Positions 10,339 to 22,849 of a stretch of 64,000 nt of DNA are shown here, piece by piece. Source of the stretch: Alopecurus myosuroides. Taxonomy: Eukaryota; Streptophyta; Magnoliopsida; Poales; Poaceae. The notes under the pieces are model-generated. The model had not been told where the DNA came from, made no database searches, and saw nothing but the letters and a program-made list of their open reading frames with translations. Position numbers and translations under genes: made by a program. Numbering within the stretch: the stretch's first letter is position 1; every line of letters begins with the position of its first letter. Location of the stretch: NCBI GenBank assembly GCA_028641055.1, contig CM054062.1:178518726-178582725 (forward strand), given 5' to 3'.

Positions 10339-12526
10339 GCTTCATCATGCAGGGTTTCAGACCTAGTGGAAATAATAATTACGGACCAGGAAACGATGGA
10401 GGAGGCAACCCAGGAAATATGGGAGGTGGACATCCGGGACCTGGTAGCTCGGGACCCGGCAATCATAATCCGGGCCATCACAATCAGAGTCACCAGGGAA
10501 CTAACCCGGGCAATAGTCACCAAGGAGTAAATTCCGGTTTTCAAACAAATCCAAAGCAGTTAAGTTTAGGTCAATATCATGTATTCACCACTAGTTCATG
10601 CAGGAGAGAGCGCAAGGTACAGAAGCGCGCTATCAACACCGTGGCTCCTGCTGTTCCTAGATGGCTTAACTGGTCAGAACAACCCATAACCTGGAGTAGG
10701 ACTGATCATCCTCCACGAGTTGATAATCCGGGGGGAGTGGCTCTGGTCGTGGCTCCACAAGTTGGAGGATATAAGTTAGATAAAGTATTGATGGATGGAG
10801 GAAGCATCATAAATATACTTTACTACGACACGTTCAAAAGGATGAACCTGCAAGAGAAACAGCTTCAGCCATCATCGATTGTGTTTCATGGTATCGTACC
10901 CGGTAAGTCTGCACAACCCATCGGAAAAATATTCCTTGAAGTTGCTTTTGGGGTATTTGAAAATTACAGGACAGAGATGCTAGCCTTTGAAGTGGTCAAA
11001 TTCAAAAGTCCGTACCATGCCCTGTTCGGACGGCCAGCTTATGCCAAATTTATGGCTAGACCTTGCTATGTTTACCTCAAACTAAAGATGCCAGGTCCCA
11101 ATGGAAACATTACTGTTAATGGAGATAGAGACATAGCTCTGGAATGTGAGGAAGGTGATGCAACTTACGCAGAGACAACTTGCGCTGAAGAGAAGCTGAA
11201 ATTGTATAAACTGCAGGTTGATCCAGAAGATATGACCTCGCTCAAAAAAACATCAGCTGAGTCCAAGTTAAAATTTAAGTCTGCTCAAGCCACCAAGCTG
11301 GTGGACTTTACCCCTGGTGACTCATCTAAGCAGTTCAGCGTGGGGGCTCACATGACAGAGAAATAGGAAAGCACGCACATCAAGTTCCTCCGTGAGAATT
11401 GGGATATCTTTGCATGGAAACCTTCTGACATGCTAGGTGTACCAAGGGAACTTGCTGAGCACAGTTTAAATGTGAATCCTAATTTGAAACCTATTCGTCA
11501 GTTCCTCCGTCGTTTCAATGATGAGAGAAGAAAAGCAATAGGAGAAGAGATTGCCAGGTTACTTGCGGCAGGGTTTATCGTAGAAGTGTTTCACCCAAAG
11601 TGGTTAGCTAATCTAGTTCTCGTTCTAAAAAAAGAACCTGTAGAATGTGCATAGACTACACAGATCTGAATAAAGCATGTCATAAAGACCCGTTCGCGTT
11701 ACCCCGTATTGACCAGATTATATACTCTACGGACGGTTGCGAACTGCTATGTTTTCTGGACGCTTATTCAGGTTATCACCAAATCAAAATGAAGGAAGAG
11801 GATCAAGAGAAGACATCGTTCATTACTCCCGTTGGAGCGTTTTGTTATACGTTAATGCCTTTTGGTTTGAAAAATGCAGGGGCAACTTATCAAAGGTGTA
11901 TCCAGAAGTGCTTGGAAAGTCAAATTGGGCGGAACGTGCATGCTTATGTGGATGACATAGTAATAAAATCACAGTAAGGTGGCACTTTGATCTCAAACTT
12001 AGAAGAGACGTTCGCCAATCTGCGCAAGTATCAAATGAAACTTAACCCAACAAAGTGTGTCTTTGGCGTGCCAGCTGGGAAGATATTGGGTTTCATTATT
12101 TCCGAGAGAGGCATTGAAGCAAACCCGGAAAAAATTCAGGCCATACATAACCTGAAAAAGCGGGTTTGCCTGAAGGACGTTCAGAAGCTGACAGGTTGTG
12201 TTGCCGTCCTAAGCCGGTTTATAAGCAGGCTAGGCGAAAAGGCCATACCCTTGTACCAATTGCTAAAGAAAACAAACACCTTTGTGTGGAATCAGGAGGC
12301 TGATGAGGCATTGGAGGCCTTGAAAAAACAACTTTCCAATGCACCTATATTAGTTGCGCCTGAGGAAAAAGAACCCATGTTGCTATACATAGCAGCAAAT
12401 AACAGGGCAGTGAGTGCGGTGGTAGTTGTGGAGCGTAAGCTGGAAGATAAAGAAGGTCTTGTTCAGCGGCCGGTTTACTACGTCAGCGAGGTCCTAACAG
12501 AGTCTAAACAACGTTACCCCCATTGG
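10339..12526 (+). repeat. Tandem duplication inside Tat1, copy 2 (2188 bp)
   Basis: One base shorter than copy 1 because an A/G run near 11630 lost a base. This copy is contiguous with the rest of pol, so it is the original position or the side that kept the downstream domains. Confidence 0.93.
10347..11365 (+). pseudogene. Tat1 gag end and aspartic protease, copy 2
   Basis: An uninterrupted 339-codon frame with the Gly/Asn/Pro-rich gag tail, the protease motif VLMDGGSIINILYYDTF (about 10787-10835) and the C-terminal part ending GAHMTEK followed by TAG at 11363-11365. Unlike copy 1 it keeps Gln at the 8651 position and Glu at the 8942 position. The frame has no natural start because it begins at the duplication junction. 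Confidence 0.85.
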
Positions 12527-14566
12527 CAGAAGCTTGTCTTTGGAGTATTCATGACCAGTCGCAAACTAAAACATTACTTTCACGAACATCCTATCACTGT
12601 GGTTAGTTCAACGCCTCTATCTGACATTATTCAAAATAGAGAAGCAATAGGAAGAGTTGCCAAATGGGCTATCGAGATGGGACCATATCATATCAAATAC
12701 GAGCCAAGGACTGCAATAAAATCCCAAGCTTTGATCGAGTTTATAAATGACTGGACACAATTACAGGTTCCACTGGATAAACCAAACACTAACTATTGGA
12801 CTATGCACTTTGATGGGTCTCGACAACTGGAAGGCTCAGGAGCTGGCGTGGTTTTAACATCCCCACGAGGAGATAAGTTTCGCTATGTCTTGCAAATCTC
12901 ATTCAAATGCACTAATAATGCAGCGGAGTATGAAGCTTTGCTCAATGGGCTTCGCATTGCGAAAGAAATGAGCATAACCCGGATTCGATGTCTGGGTGAT
13001 TCTGATCTCGTATCTCAACAAGTTACAGGAACCTGGGATTCTAAAGACCTGGTCATGGCAGCTTATAGACGGACAGTTACCCAGCTGGCTGGACATTTTC
13101 AGGGATATCAGGTGGATCATATCGATCGACGTCACAATGAAGCAGCTGATGCACTGGCACGTTTAGGTTCTCAGAAAAAGCAGGTCCCACCAAATGTTTT
13201 TCTGGATGAAATTCATAGTCCGTCTGTTAAAATCCCAACGGAAGAAGACTTAGCAAAACCAGATCCAGAATCAGAATTAGTAGCTGCTTTGCACATAATC
13301 CCAGAGTGGACTGAGCCATATTTGGCATACCTTACGAGAGGTGAGCTCCGGCAGGACGAGGTTATTTCTCGCCAGGTTACCAGAAGATTCAAGTCATATA
13401 CAATTATAAATGGTGAGTTACACAAGAGAAGCGCGGCTGGAATTTTTCAAAGATGTGTTTCTCCAGAAGAAGGATGTCAAATTCTCAGAGAAATTCATTC
13501 AGGAGACTGTGGCCATCACGCAAGCTCTAGATCTTTAGTTAATAAAGCTTTCAGACATGGATTTTTCTGGTTAACCGCGAATGCTGATGCAGAACATATC
13601 GTGAAAACATGTGAAGACTGTCAAAGATATGCAAGACAGGATCACGTGACAGCTCAGGACTTGCGTATGATTCCCATAACCTGGCCTTTTGCAGTTCGGG
13701 GACTTGACATGGTAGGACCTTTCAAAAGGTCAACTGATAAAAAGACTCATCTACTGGTGGCAGTTGATAAGTTTACAAAGTGGGTAGAAGCGGAACCAAT
13801 CAGTAAATGTGATGCGGTTACAGCAGTCAAGTTCTTAAAAAAGCTGATTTTCAGGTTTGGGTACCCACATAGCATTATTACAAATAACGGGACGAATTTA
13901 TCAGAAGGAGCAATGCAGAAGTTTTGTGAATAGAACCATATAAGGCTAGACCTTGCTTCTGTGGCCCATCCACAGTCTAACGGACAGGCGGAGAGGGCTA
14001 ACCAGGAATTACTCAAAGGTATAAAACCCAGACTTCTGGTTCCATTGGAGAAAACTGCTGGCTGCTGGGTCGAAGAATTGCCTGCTGTTTTATGGAGCAT
14101 ACGAACTACTCCAAATAGGTCAACAGGTTATACCCCTTTCTTTCTGGTCTATGGAGCAGAGACAGTTTTGCCAAGTGATATTCGTCACGATTCACCACGA
14201 GTGACTGCTTATGTGGAAACCAATAATGAGTTAGCTCGTCAAGACTCATTAGATGCTTTAGAAGAAGCGCGTGACCTTGCAGCATCTCGGTCAGCTATAT
14301 ATCAGCAGGACCTGCGTCGCTATCATAGCCGTAGAGTTAAGACTCGGAGTTTCCAAGAAGGAGATTTGGTTTTAAGACTAATTCAGAAGAAGGATGGGAT
14401 GCATAAGCTAAGTCCTCCGTGGGAAGGACCCTTTGTGGTAAGTAAAAAGCTACACAATGGGTCCTATTACCTCATTGATATGCGTGATGCTGATAAATCC
14501 CGCACATCTGAGGAAGAAACTGGAAGACCATGGAACATAGTCCAGTTGAGGCCATATTATACATAG
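11366..14566 (+). pseudogene. Tat1 polymerase: RT, RNase H, second RNase H, integrase
   Basis: Order: RT with the YVDD motif (about 11945-11956), broken by a 1-base deletion near 11632 and TAA at 11975; RNase H (KEPMLLYIAANNRAVSAV); then a second, archaeal-like RNase H with MHFDGSRQLEGSGAGVV, NNAAEYEALLNGLRIAK and HNEAADALARLG (about 12790-13170), a hallmark of Tat elements; then integrase with an HHCC zinc region (13490-13640), GLDMVGP, FGYPHSIITNNG and HPQSNGQAERAN. The second catalytic Asp of integrase (TDNG in Tat2) is Asn here (GAT to AAT at 13883), so the enzyme would be inactive. TAG at 13931 replaces a conserved Trp. The protein ends RPWNIVQLRPYYT without a chromodomain. Confidence 0.92.
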
Positions 14567-15188
14567 GATCATTGTAATCACTATGTTATCTTTTAACAAT
14601 GAAAGGCAATGTTAGCAACATCTGAGTTATTGAAATTTGTTAGCATATCCCTATCACATTGAGCTACAATATTATTTCTATATGATTACTTGGGGGCAGA
14701 TGCTAGAGCACAGTCTATATCTCAAGAATCTGGCATATGCCAAAATATATTGGTTATACTTGCATGCCAGTCAGTGGTTACACGGGCTTTTATGACCTAG
14801 ATGTTTAAGCCTGGTTGAGTCAATCATGATATAACCTGGTAGTATCGGTTTATTATAACCCGGCAAACCAGGTTACTATGACCCTGAACTCCCAGAGTTG
14901 TACACACTAGAATAAGTCATGCGAAAAACCGGCTAAGCTAGAAAGCAAAGAAAAACTAGGTCAAAGGAACTTTCATCTTGAAGTAAAAGGAAACCCGAAT
15001 AAAGATTTGCATAACCTCAAAGGAAATCCGGTTTATTACACACCAAATTGTAGCATAGGTGCATACACGCACCTTCAAAAAATAGGACTAGAAATAAAGC
15101 AGTTTATCTAGCCTATTACAGACCCAACATTGTCGAATTATTCCATTTGCAACAAGTCACGTGATCAATCTGCAGCAGATTTTCCCTT
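14567..15188 (+). other. Non-coding spacer between Tat1 pol and the antisense gene
   Basis: No protein. It holds a polypurine-like ACTTGGGGGCAG at 14688-14699 resembling the true polypurine tract at 30899-30913, and Pro/Gly-codon-like CCGG-rich stretches. Pol ends at 14566 and the antisense gene stop is at 15189, so the two genes converge here and this segment probably holds both 3' ends. Confidence 0.6.
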
Positions 15189-15775
15189 CTACTGGGACGA
15201 GTCCTGATCTGCCGGGTCTTGAGGAGCTAGGTCTTGAGTCTCCGGGTCAGCTGGGGCTTGGATCGCTCCGTCGAATTCATCAGCAGGGACGTACTTCCAC
15301 TCTAGCTTAGCCAGAGCATCAGTAACATTCTCCGATTCATATAAGGGGCATGGTGGAGCAGAAACAGAAGGAGTACCGACTGAGGCGCACCAGATGAGGA
15401 GGCTATGGAGAGCCGGCTCCTTGTTGAACAACGGCCATAGCCAGAGGAGTAAAAGGCATTTTTCGCTCACGAGAAGAACTATAACCTGGGCACATGTCCT
15501 TTAGTTTCAATTTCTCAGCAATAGTGCAAGCATAGAACCGGCACTCCTTTTCTATCCTGGCAAAGTCCTTCTTCTCATACTTTGACATATCCGCTTTGTA
15601 TTCTGGGAAACCTCCCACAAGAAGATCCGGCTTCAGTTCTGGATGATATGCTTTCGCCAGTGACATGACCTTGATGGCTCCATGGTGACAGGATGATAGC
15701 TTATGCTCTTCTATCCACTGAGGTACCTGAGTTAGCTCCACAAGCATTTCGCTAAGCCTTCTAGGCGGAGCATCC
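15189..15775 (-). pseudogene. Tat1 antisense gene, last exon (second part)
   Basis: Minus-strand frame from 15775 down, encoding RRLSEMLVELTQVPQWIEEH, KVMSLAKAYHPELKPDLLV and FARIEKECRFYACTIAEKL, then after a frameshift near 15420-15470 an acidic Pro/Asp/Gln-rich tail ending QDPADQDSSQ. This matches the C-terminal part of the plant proteins often labelled putative gypsy-type transposon protein (PF04195-like). It continues directly, across the nested insertion and its target duplication, from the exon piece at 27181-27297, where the frame ends IGGGECIKAVRNWG. The TG end of the nested LTR is at 15776. Confidence 0.75.
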
Positions 15776-17469
15776 TGATGGCTAGGTTGAGACTCCAAGT
15801 GCAGAGTGTGTAGCTAGTGGAAAGCCTTCTTCCCCACGAGGGTGACTCGAGGGTTTATATCGAACTCTTGGGGAGCCAGTATTTCAGCAGTTGTCTTCCA
15901 AGCTTCCTCCAGGATCCTGCAAACAAATAGAGAGTTTTGTGCCGTCAACCTCACCAAGTGGTTGTCAAGCACAAGGTGTGAGACTTCTAAATTGTAATGC
16001 AAAACGGAAAGTAAATGTGCAATAATTAAATCTACTACTAAATGCAAATGAGAAAATAAATATGCAATGGATTGTTTTTGTATTTTTGTGAGTGATGGAG
16101 ATAATGTAAATTCGAATTGGAGATGCAAGTAAAGTAAAGTGCAAGTAAAGTAAATTGCAGCAAAGTAACTAGAGTGTTTTCTTATATTTAAAATAGGACC
16201 GGGGTTCATGGTTTCACACTTGCATTCTCTCAAATAAAGTAGTAGACGGTGGACATAAAGAATTACATGTGAGATTACAATAACATGTTTAACATTGAGT
16301 ACTTTCATATGGGCATCACGTCCTAGCATAGAGATCTCTACGATCATATTGATCCCTCTTATACTCCACCAAGATGCGAAATAAATCATAACACCTCGAT
16401 AATTAAGGAAAAACCAGAGTACAACTTTAAGCAATGTGACATGAAGTTGAAGTAAGAACTTGCTAGATCTAGTCATGGAGATTGATTAGTGTCACTTCAA
16501 ATCCCCGGTAACAAGGTACTGCTTTTTATCCCTAGTGAGGTAACTAAGAAAGGTTTAACAAAACCTAAGTGGATCGCTGAACTTCTGTCACTTTCACAGC
16601 ACTAGCCACCCCCCGTTACTCCAACTAATGCACCCATCACCCCACACATGCTCACAAGAACTAGATTGATCAAAGCTAGCAAATAAGAACGGGGTACATA
16701 AGATACATCTACTCAAATAACTCAAGAGAAACAATTGCAATCTCAGATTCAATAACTCATAGAAAAGATCCACCACATAGGAATTACAACGGTGCCCGTA
16801 ATCATGTGAGGCAGCTCATACGGATCTAATTAGTGAAGCACATAGAGAGAGAGATACAAGTGCTACTTCCACAAACCCATAGCCCTGGGGTGGACTACTC
16901 CCTCTTCATGGAGATGTCGATGGAGATGACGTTGGAGGGGTAGGAGATCACACCGGCGGCGCCCCGCCGGAGTTTTCCCCCTCCAATCTGGAACTCCAGG
17001 TCTCTGTTTCGGTGTTTCGGCGGCGCTCCTCTCCGTAAGGGTACGGGGGACCCTTTTTATAGTCGGTTTTAGGTCAAGACGGAGTCGGTAAGTCGAAGAT
17101 GGAAGGAATTGGGGCCACAGGGGCCAAAAGGGGGCCTCTCATGCGGCCAAGGAATCTGGCCGCGTGGAGGGTCCTCTTTTGGGCCTCCTTGCCCAATTCT
17201 CGTGGATCCTTCGCCCGCAAGTCTTCTCCTTCCAAGAAAATGACCCCCACAGATTTTCAGGTGATTTCGCGGAAGTTTGCCCCCTGAAACGTAAAAAATA
17301 TAGAAAACGGGGTTTCTGACAGGCAAGGTTAATTCCATAAAAGTTGGGGGACTTTGTAATTTAACCCCAAAATACTATAAAACATTGAATTAACCCTTAT
17401 ATGATGCAATATGTAATAGAAAACCATGTGAAAATATGCAAAAGTCATCTATGCATTTTACATGCATCA
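15776..17469 (-). repeat. 3' LTR of the nested Athila-like element
   Basis: 1694 bp, nearly identical to the split LTR at 21009-27180. It contains a minus-strand TATA box (TATAAAAAG at 17053-17061), also present at 26763-26771 in the other LTR. Confidence 0.92.
17053..17061 (-). promoter_or_regulatory. TATA box in Athila-like LTR
   Basis: Minus strand reads GACTATAAAAAGGGTCCCC, identical in the 5' LTR copy at 26763-26771. Position within a GC-rich stretch fits an LTR promoter. Confidence 0.6.
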
Positions 17470-19876
17470 ACATCCCCAAGCTTAACCCATGCTCGTCCTC
17501 GAGTATGAAGGTGATAAAACTAAGATGGGTTTTGCATATTGAAACAATCATGGGATATCAAGGAGGATTATTCATGCTAAATATAATCAAATGATTAATA
17601 CTAGAAATGAGTAGCAATATACAATTCATGTTGTAAGAAATATCAAATATGCAAGCAAAGATGCTTCATGAAAGTTCACAAAGTGTATAATGAAATAAAA
17701 GCACTATGGACCAAATGCATACACAAAATGAAAAAATAAAATCCTATATTGGTCAAAGAATAGCATAATGGAGAATAGAAAATATGGTGGACACTTTGGA
17801 GAAAATTGAGTAGAGGTAAAACATGATCAAGTCTTATTTAGCCTCTAAATTATTCAACTAAAATTACTAATTGAAATGTGGTATCCATTGATCTAGGACT
17901 CTCATTGCCCCTTTATCACTAGCATCTTAAAATTGTGAGTATTGAAGTAATGAGAATGACAAGGTGGTTGAAAGCCTCATGCCCCGTGAGTGTGAAAACC
18001 TACTCCATGATTACTCAACTTAAGATTCCTAATAAGCTTTGTACAATCATAATAAGTATTAATGACATCATAGAGAACCGCAAAGAGGTACCTCTTGCCC
18101 CATGACATGGAAACAAGCCCATGTTACAATGACAAGATGAACAAACGGAGTAGACTCATCATCCTTTTTATTTTCATTCACTATTATGCATAGCTTCTTA
18201 TTTTATTATAGGATGTGTTGTAGAGTCACTCAAGTTGTAAGTAAATTTCCACCATGATAAAGCATGGCTTGGGTTAGCGGCCCAATGCGTTTCTCTAGTC
18301 ATATAGATACTTACTCATCAAAACTTACTATTCCTCTATTTCATTTCGGCATGGCAGGAGTCCAAAAACAAAAGTACATGATATCAACCAAATGTACATT
18401 TTTGTGCAATGTTGAAAGCTTTCCGGTGATACACGTTTATAGCTAGCTCCCAACCACACACTTGTCAAACGCAAAACTTATGGCTCCCATTATTGGGTCA
18501 TGTTTATTAGATGCATAAAAAGTAAAGTGTGCCTTCAAAAGTTCTTGAGAGTCCTATCCCAAGTTCAACCCATGACAATTAATAAAGTGAATATCTTAAT
18601 TTAGAACATAAATAACACAATAACATGGTGAACATACTCGGAATAGCAATGAAGCTAATGGGAAGATATGGTGGACTCACTGGAAATACTTGGCTAATGA
18701 GTGTTGGAAACAATTTTTTACTTGTTGGAATTTTTAAATTTTTGGGCTAGCAAGAGGGAGATAGTTGACCAGCTACTATGCATGCATATGTCCATAGAAC
18801 TACTTATTTCATGACAAACTAAATAAACCAGCAATTAACATCAAGGACATGAATAAGAGATAGCTCAAGACAACATTATTGCAAATTTCTACACATAAAA
18901 AGCCTATAAATCATGCAAACATATGTAGCTCTTCAAATCAACCATGGCATCCCTATTCCAAGTAATAATACTAGCATCCAATACATTCCAACCCAAACTC
19001 CATTAGCTCAATCTCATATAAAATGATGGTGGTGGTCTTATCAAAACAAAAATAAAAACAAAAACTAGACGCTTCAAGTCTCTACGATAAATGCTTTGCT
19101 TAGAAAAACAGAAAGTAGACGTGTGCTAACCAAAAGAGTGTAGCTCCAGTGGGGTGTTCATCACATCCCCAAGCTTATGTCTTTCACCATTCTTGGATGT
19201 CTTGAGGCGCAGCTCCTCTATTCCCTGTGAAAAAACTTCACAAAACATGTTTCTCCCATTCTTTTTCTGTGGGGTGAGATTAGCAAGGACAAACAAATCA
19301 CATGCTTGCTGTGCAAAATTCCAAATCAAATGATCCAGTAGATATACAATATGGTTCATTATGTTGTATGTTCACTATCTTGATTGAAATAATCATGGAA
19401 ATTTGATTCCCAAGCCCAAAGAGTGCATAAAACAAAAGAAGGCAGAATCTGTCCTGAAAAGCAGCAGCAGCAAAACGAACGTTTTTCCCTAATCTAGACT
19501 CGTCAAAAAATTACGCCATTTTTTGTGCTTACAGAGCAAAACGAAAAAAGTTGCAGAACATACTAAAAAATTAGCTCAATCCGACATACCAATAAAAAAC
19601 GTAAAATCATACGGTGAGCAGACTCGTGCTGAAACAGAAATTTCATGCACTAGGATAGCAACTTATAAGTCCAAATGGGTTTGACTTGACTATTTATTGA
19701 AAACTACAGAATTAAAACAAAAAAAACTAATCTCTTGAGACAGCAAGAGGATACTAGGAAAATCCAAACAAAAACAACCGGGTTGCCTCCCGTAAAGCGC
19801 TTTCTTTATAGCCATATAGCTAGGCTTTACTTACTTGATAATCAAGAGGGATAAAGCTCATGAGGGAGCTTGTTCT
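17470..19876 (-). other. Non-coding AT-rich internal region of the Athila-like element
   Basis: About 2.4 kb with no supportable reading frame on either strand. Near 17470 the minus strand shows the polypurine-like tract before the 3' LTR. In autonomous Athila elements this stretch would hold RT, RNase H, integrase and envelope-like genes; here none is visible even as remnants. Confidence 0.7.
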
Positions 19877-20652
19877 TCAGCGTGCCCCTCTTCCTTGGGA
19901 AGTGCTCCATGCTTTTCTTGTGAGGGAACTGAAACTTGACATTCCTTCCTTGGAGTCTATGATTGCACCTGTAGTACGAAGAAAAGGTCTACCCAAAATA
20001 ATAGGACTAGGGGATTTATTCCCCATATCCATAATAATGAAATCAACGGGTACGAAAGTCATGTGCAATTCAATCATAACATATTTTAATTGTCCTACAA
20101 CATGTTTAGTAGAGTTATAAGCAAGGACAAATTCACTTGAGCACTTTTCTAAATTTTCTAGTTCTAGCAATTCATTAATTCTTTAGAGAGTACCGATACA
20201 CTAGAACCTAGATCTAACATAGCATGGTGAATTTCTTTTCCAATTGAAACTAGCACCTTGGGGATCCATGCATCCCCAAGCTTAGGAGGTATCATGGCCT
20301 CATTCTTGTACCTAGCAATTTTTTCTTGCAAGACATGATTAGCAATATAAGATCCAAAGCCAGGTTGATTAACATTTATAGTGGGATCACTAGCAAATTT
20401 TTGTAGAGTAGCAATAAGTTCTTGCAAGCTACTTTTTTCTAAATCAAGCAATGGATCCTTAATTTCAGTAAACATCATAATTTCCTCTACTTTTCCTTTT
20501 CTATTATGCATATTAAAAATCTCATAGCGATCATCAAAAATATCCTCGGGCACTTCAGCCTTTTTTAAGCTATCTTTAATTTTAACAACGGGAATATTTA
20601 GCTCTTGAGGGAAATTCCTAACACTGAATGGCCAATAAGTTCTCTGCTCCAT
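19877..20652 (-). pseudogene. Retropepsin-like protein of the Athila-like element
   Basis: Starts MEQRTYWPFSVRNFPQ at 20652 and runs about 255 codons with one frameshift near 20165-20185. The N-terminal part is not recognisable as a capsid. The middle has KLGDAWIPKVLVSIGKEIHH followed by the protease motif LDLGSSVSVLSKEL (Asp-Leu-Gly-Ser, compare CDLGARVSVMP in the element at 44418), and then IILGRPFLRTTGAIIDSKEG, the second conserved retropepsin motif of Athila proteins. It ends near 19877. A stand-alone protease is unusual, because capsid and RT are absent. It may be a remnant kept by chance, or the residue of an internal deletion that joined a gag start to the protease. Confidence 0.75.
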
Positions 20653-20699
20653 TTTCCAAGTTTTTATGTAGTTCTTAATTTTTATGCAAAACAAAAGTA

Positions 20700-20860
20700 A
20701 AGTAACTAGGCAAATTCGAAATACTAAAATAAACTAGATAACTAAATGCAAAACTAAAATGCAAACTAAAATTAAATATGCAAGACAAAACAAAAACAAG
20801 AACAAAAACAAAACAAAAACAAAAACAAGACAAGAAACAAAACAATCTACTTGTAAGAAG
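20700..20860. repeat. A/C-rich low-complexity tract
   Basis: Repeated AAAACAAAAAC-type units on the plus strand in the leader of the Athila-like element (T-rich on its sense strand), between the primer site and the protein start at 20652. Confidence 0.75.
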
Positions 20861-20979
20861 GTGGAGATAGAAAGGACGGTACTCACGTAGGTGCAACCTC
20901 CCCAAGCTTAGGTGTTTGCACACCTTGTTGGTGATGAAGACTTCTTGTGAGCTCCCTTGGACAACTCCTTCACCTATGG

Positions 20980-20998
20980 CTCCCCGGCAACGGCGCCA
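20980..20998 (-). other. Primer-binding site of the Athila-like element
   Basis: Minus strand reads TGGCGCCGTTGCCGGGGAG about 10 bases from the LTR end at 21009. The same site with the same spacing style occurs in the plus-strand Athila element at 42168-42186. Confidence 0.85.
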
Positions 20999-21479
20999 GA
21001 AAAACGCTTGATGGCTAGGTTGAGACTCCAAGTGCAGAGTGTGTAGCTAGTGGCAAGCCTTCTTCCCCACGAGGGTGACTCGAGGGTTTATATCGAACTC
21101 TTGGGGAGCCAGTATTTCAGCAGTTGTCTTCCAAGCTTCCTCCAGGATCCTGCAAACAAATAGAGAGTTTTGTGCCCTCAACCTCATTGTGACGCCCCGA
21201 GATCGGGCACTATGCAGATTTCAGCATTTCCACCAAATCCGCATAATAACCGATTTCAGGTTGCCACTTGTGATAACATTACAACAGTTCACGAATAATC
21301 CACAACAACAACAGAAGAGGTAGTTACAAGACGACTCAAACGAGTCAAGGATACAACTGATACAATACAAAGATCCAAATAACAGCGGAAGAAACAACAT
21401 AGCGTCCGACTACGGACAAGATACAAATTGGACTAAGAGTCCCGAAGATAACCGATGGCGTCCAATCCCTGCCCAGGCC

Positions 21480-21540
21480 AAGCCGGAGGGATTCCCAAGC
21501 TAACGTCGTCAGACTTCAAACCTGTTGACTGCAATGTGGA
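21480..21540 (-). other. Position equivalent to LTR exon B, diverged
   Basis: On the minus strand an acceptor-like CACATTGCAG precedes about 60 bases that sit where exon B lies in the other two family-L copies. The acidic peptide is not conserved here. Confidence 0.25.
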
Positions 21541-22777
21541 ATATGCAGCCACGAAAAGGATTCGTGGGTCAGTACGGTTAAGTACTGGCAAGTGGATAAA
21601 CCATACTCACAAGATACCAGCGTAACCAATCATCACAAGATACAAATACTTTGGGTTCAACGGAGAGGAAAGGATTATTGCAAAGAAGCGGTAGCGGGCT
21701 GCACTAACTAACTACAGAGACTCGCTACAACATCCGTCTAAAAGAAAGGGATAAGATAGCGTATCAGAACCAACTATAACTACTCACCAAGCAATACCCA
21801 TCCAATGTTACCCCCTACTAAGGAAGCAACCCAAGGAAACTCACACGGTTGATTAAGGTGACATTCATTTTTATGGTGAAGGTAATCTATATTACTAGTC
21901 AAGTTATCATCGTTAGGTGTAAGTTGTCTGAGTACTTGTTAGCCAGCACTTTCACCAAGTCATCCATAACCGCGGACAACACGGCTTCTCGAGAAGATTT
22001 AACCCTGCAGGGATGCACCAATTTGGCCGTACATGTAAGAATAACCCGCCAGACGGGGGATCAACCCACCAAGCGAGGTACTCAACACAACCCAACTCTT
22101 CTTTGCATCAAGCCCAAAGAACCCCGTGCAGTTGAGCGCACGGCTAATCAAGCCCCACGAAGAAAAGGGGACCCTCATAGCACTCTAAGAACGTGTCTCC
22201 CTAAATGCCGACTACAAAAGTTCCACCCTGGCGCCAAGGGTTCGCACCTGCATATGCATGCGGCAAATGGAAAACCCGAACTAAATGAGGCGATTTGGAC
22301 GAGATGCGAATCGAATCAGAATTGCGGGGGGCACCCATACTCGCTTCCCACATGCGGTTAGTGCGCTCATCATGGATCAATGGACAAAACCCTTTTCCTA
22401 ATTAGGGTCGACACTAGCAGTCTTCAAAACCACGCCGGGCCTCCTGCCGGTGCCTTATCATCAAATTATTATTACCCAAAACATTAACATGTTGTTGATT
22501 GAATTGAAACCCAACTATCAAACTAAACAGGTGATAATACGGACAACAAGACTCGAGCACAAACAACACTAAGCATGCAACTACGACACGAGGGCCGACA
22601 AGGTAAACAAACAACAGTTAATAGGAGGTGGAAGGAAGGCTATATCATGGCTGCAAGGTAAACATATGATAGGATCGAGACACAAGCATCGAATCATAAG
22701 GCTAGCATAAGAACAACGGCAAGAATCGGTAACAAGTGATGAAAGGCAGCCATTTGGCAGCAAGTGAGTATACTTGC

Positions 22778-22840
22778 CTGGAATCCAGCAAGTAGAGGTA
22801 CATCCGAAGAACTTGTCGTTGCTCACATCATCTCAACGTC
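22778..22840 (-). other. Position equivalent to LTR exon A, with conserved splice signals
   Basis: Minus strand: acceptor-like GCGGATAG before 22840, start GACGTTGAGA as in the copy at 38424, and donor CCAG followed by GCAAGT after 22778. The GC donor is the same as in the copy at 38501. The frame itself carries a stop, so this copy would not code the acidic peptide, but its splice sites look preserved. Confidence 0.4.
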
Positions 22841-22849
22841 CTATCCGCG

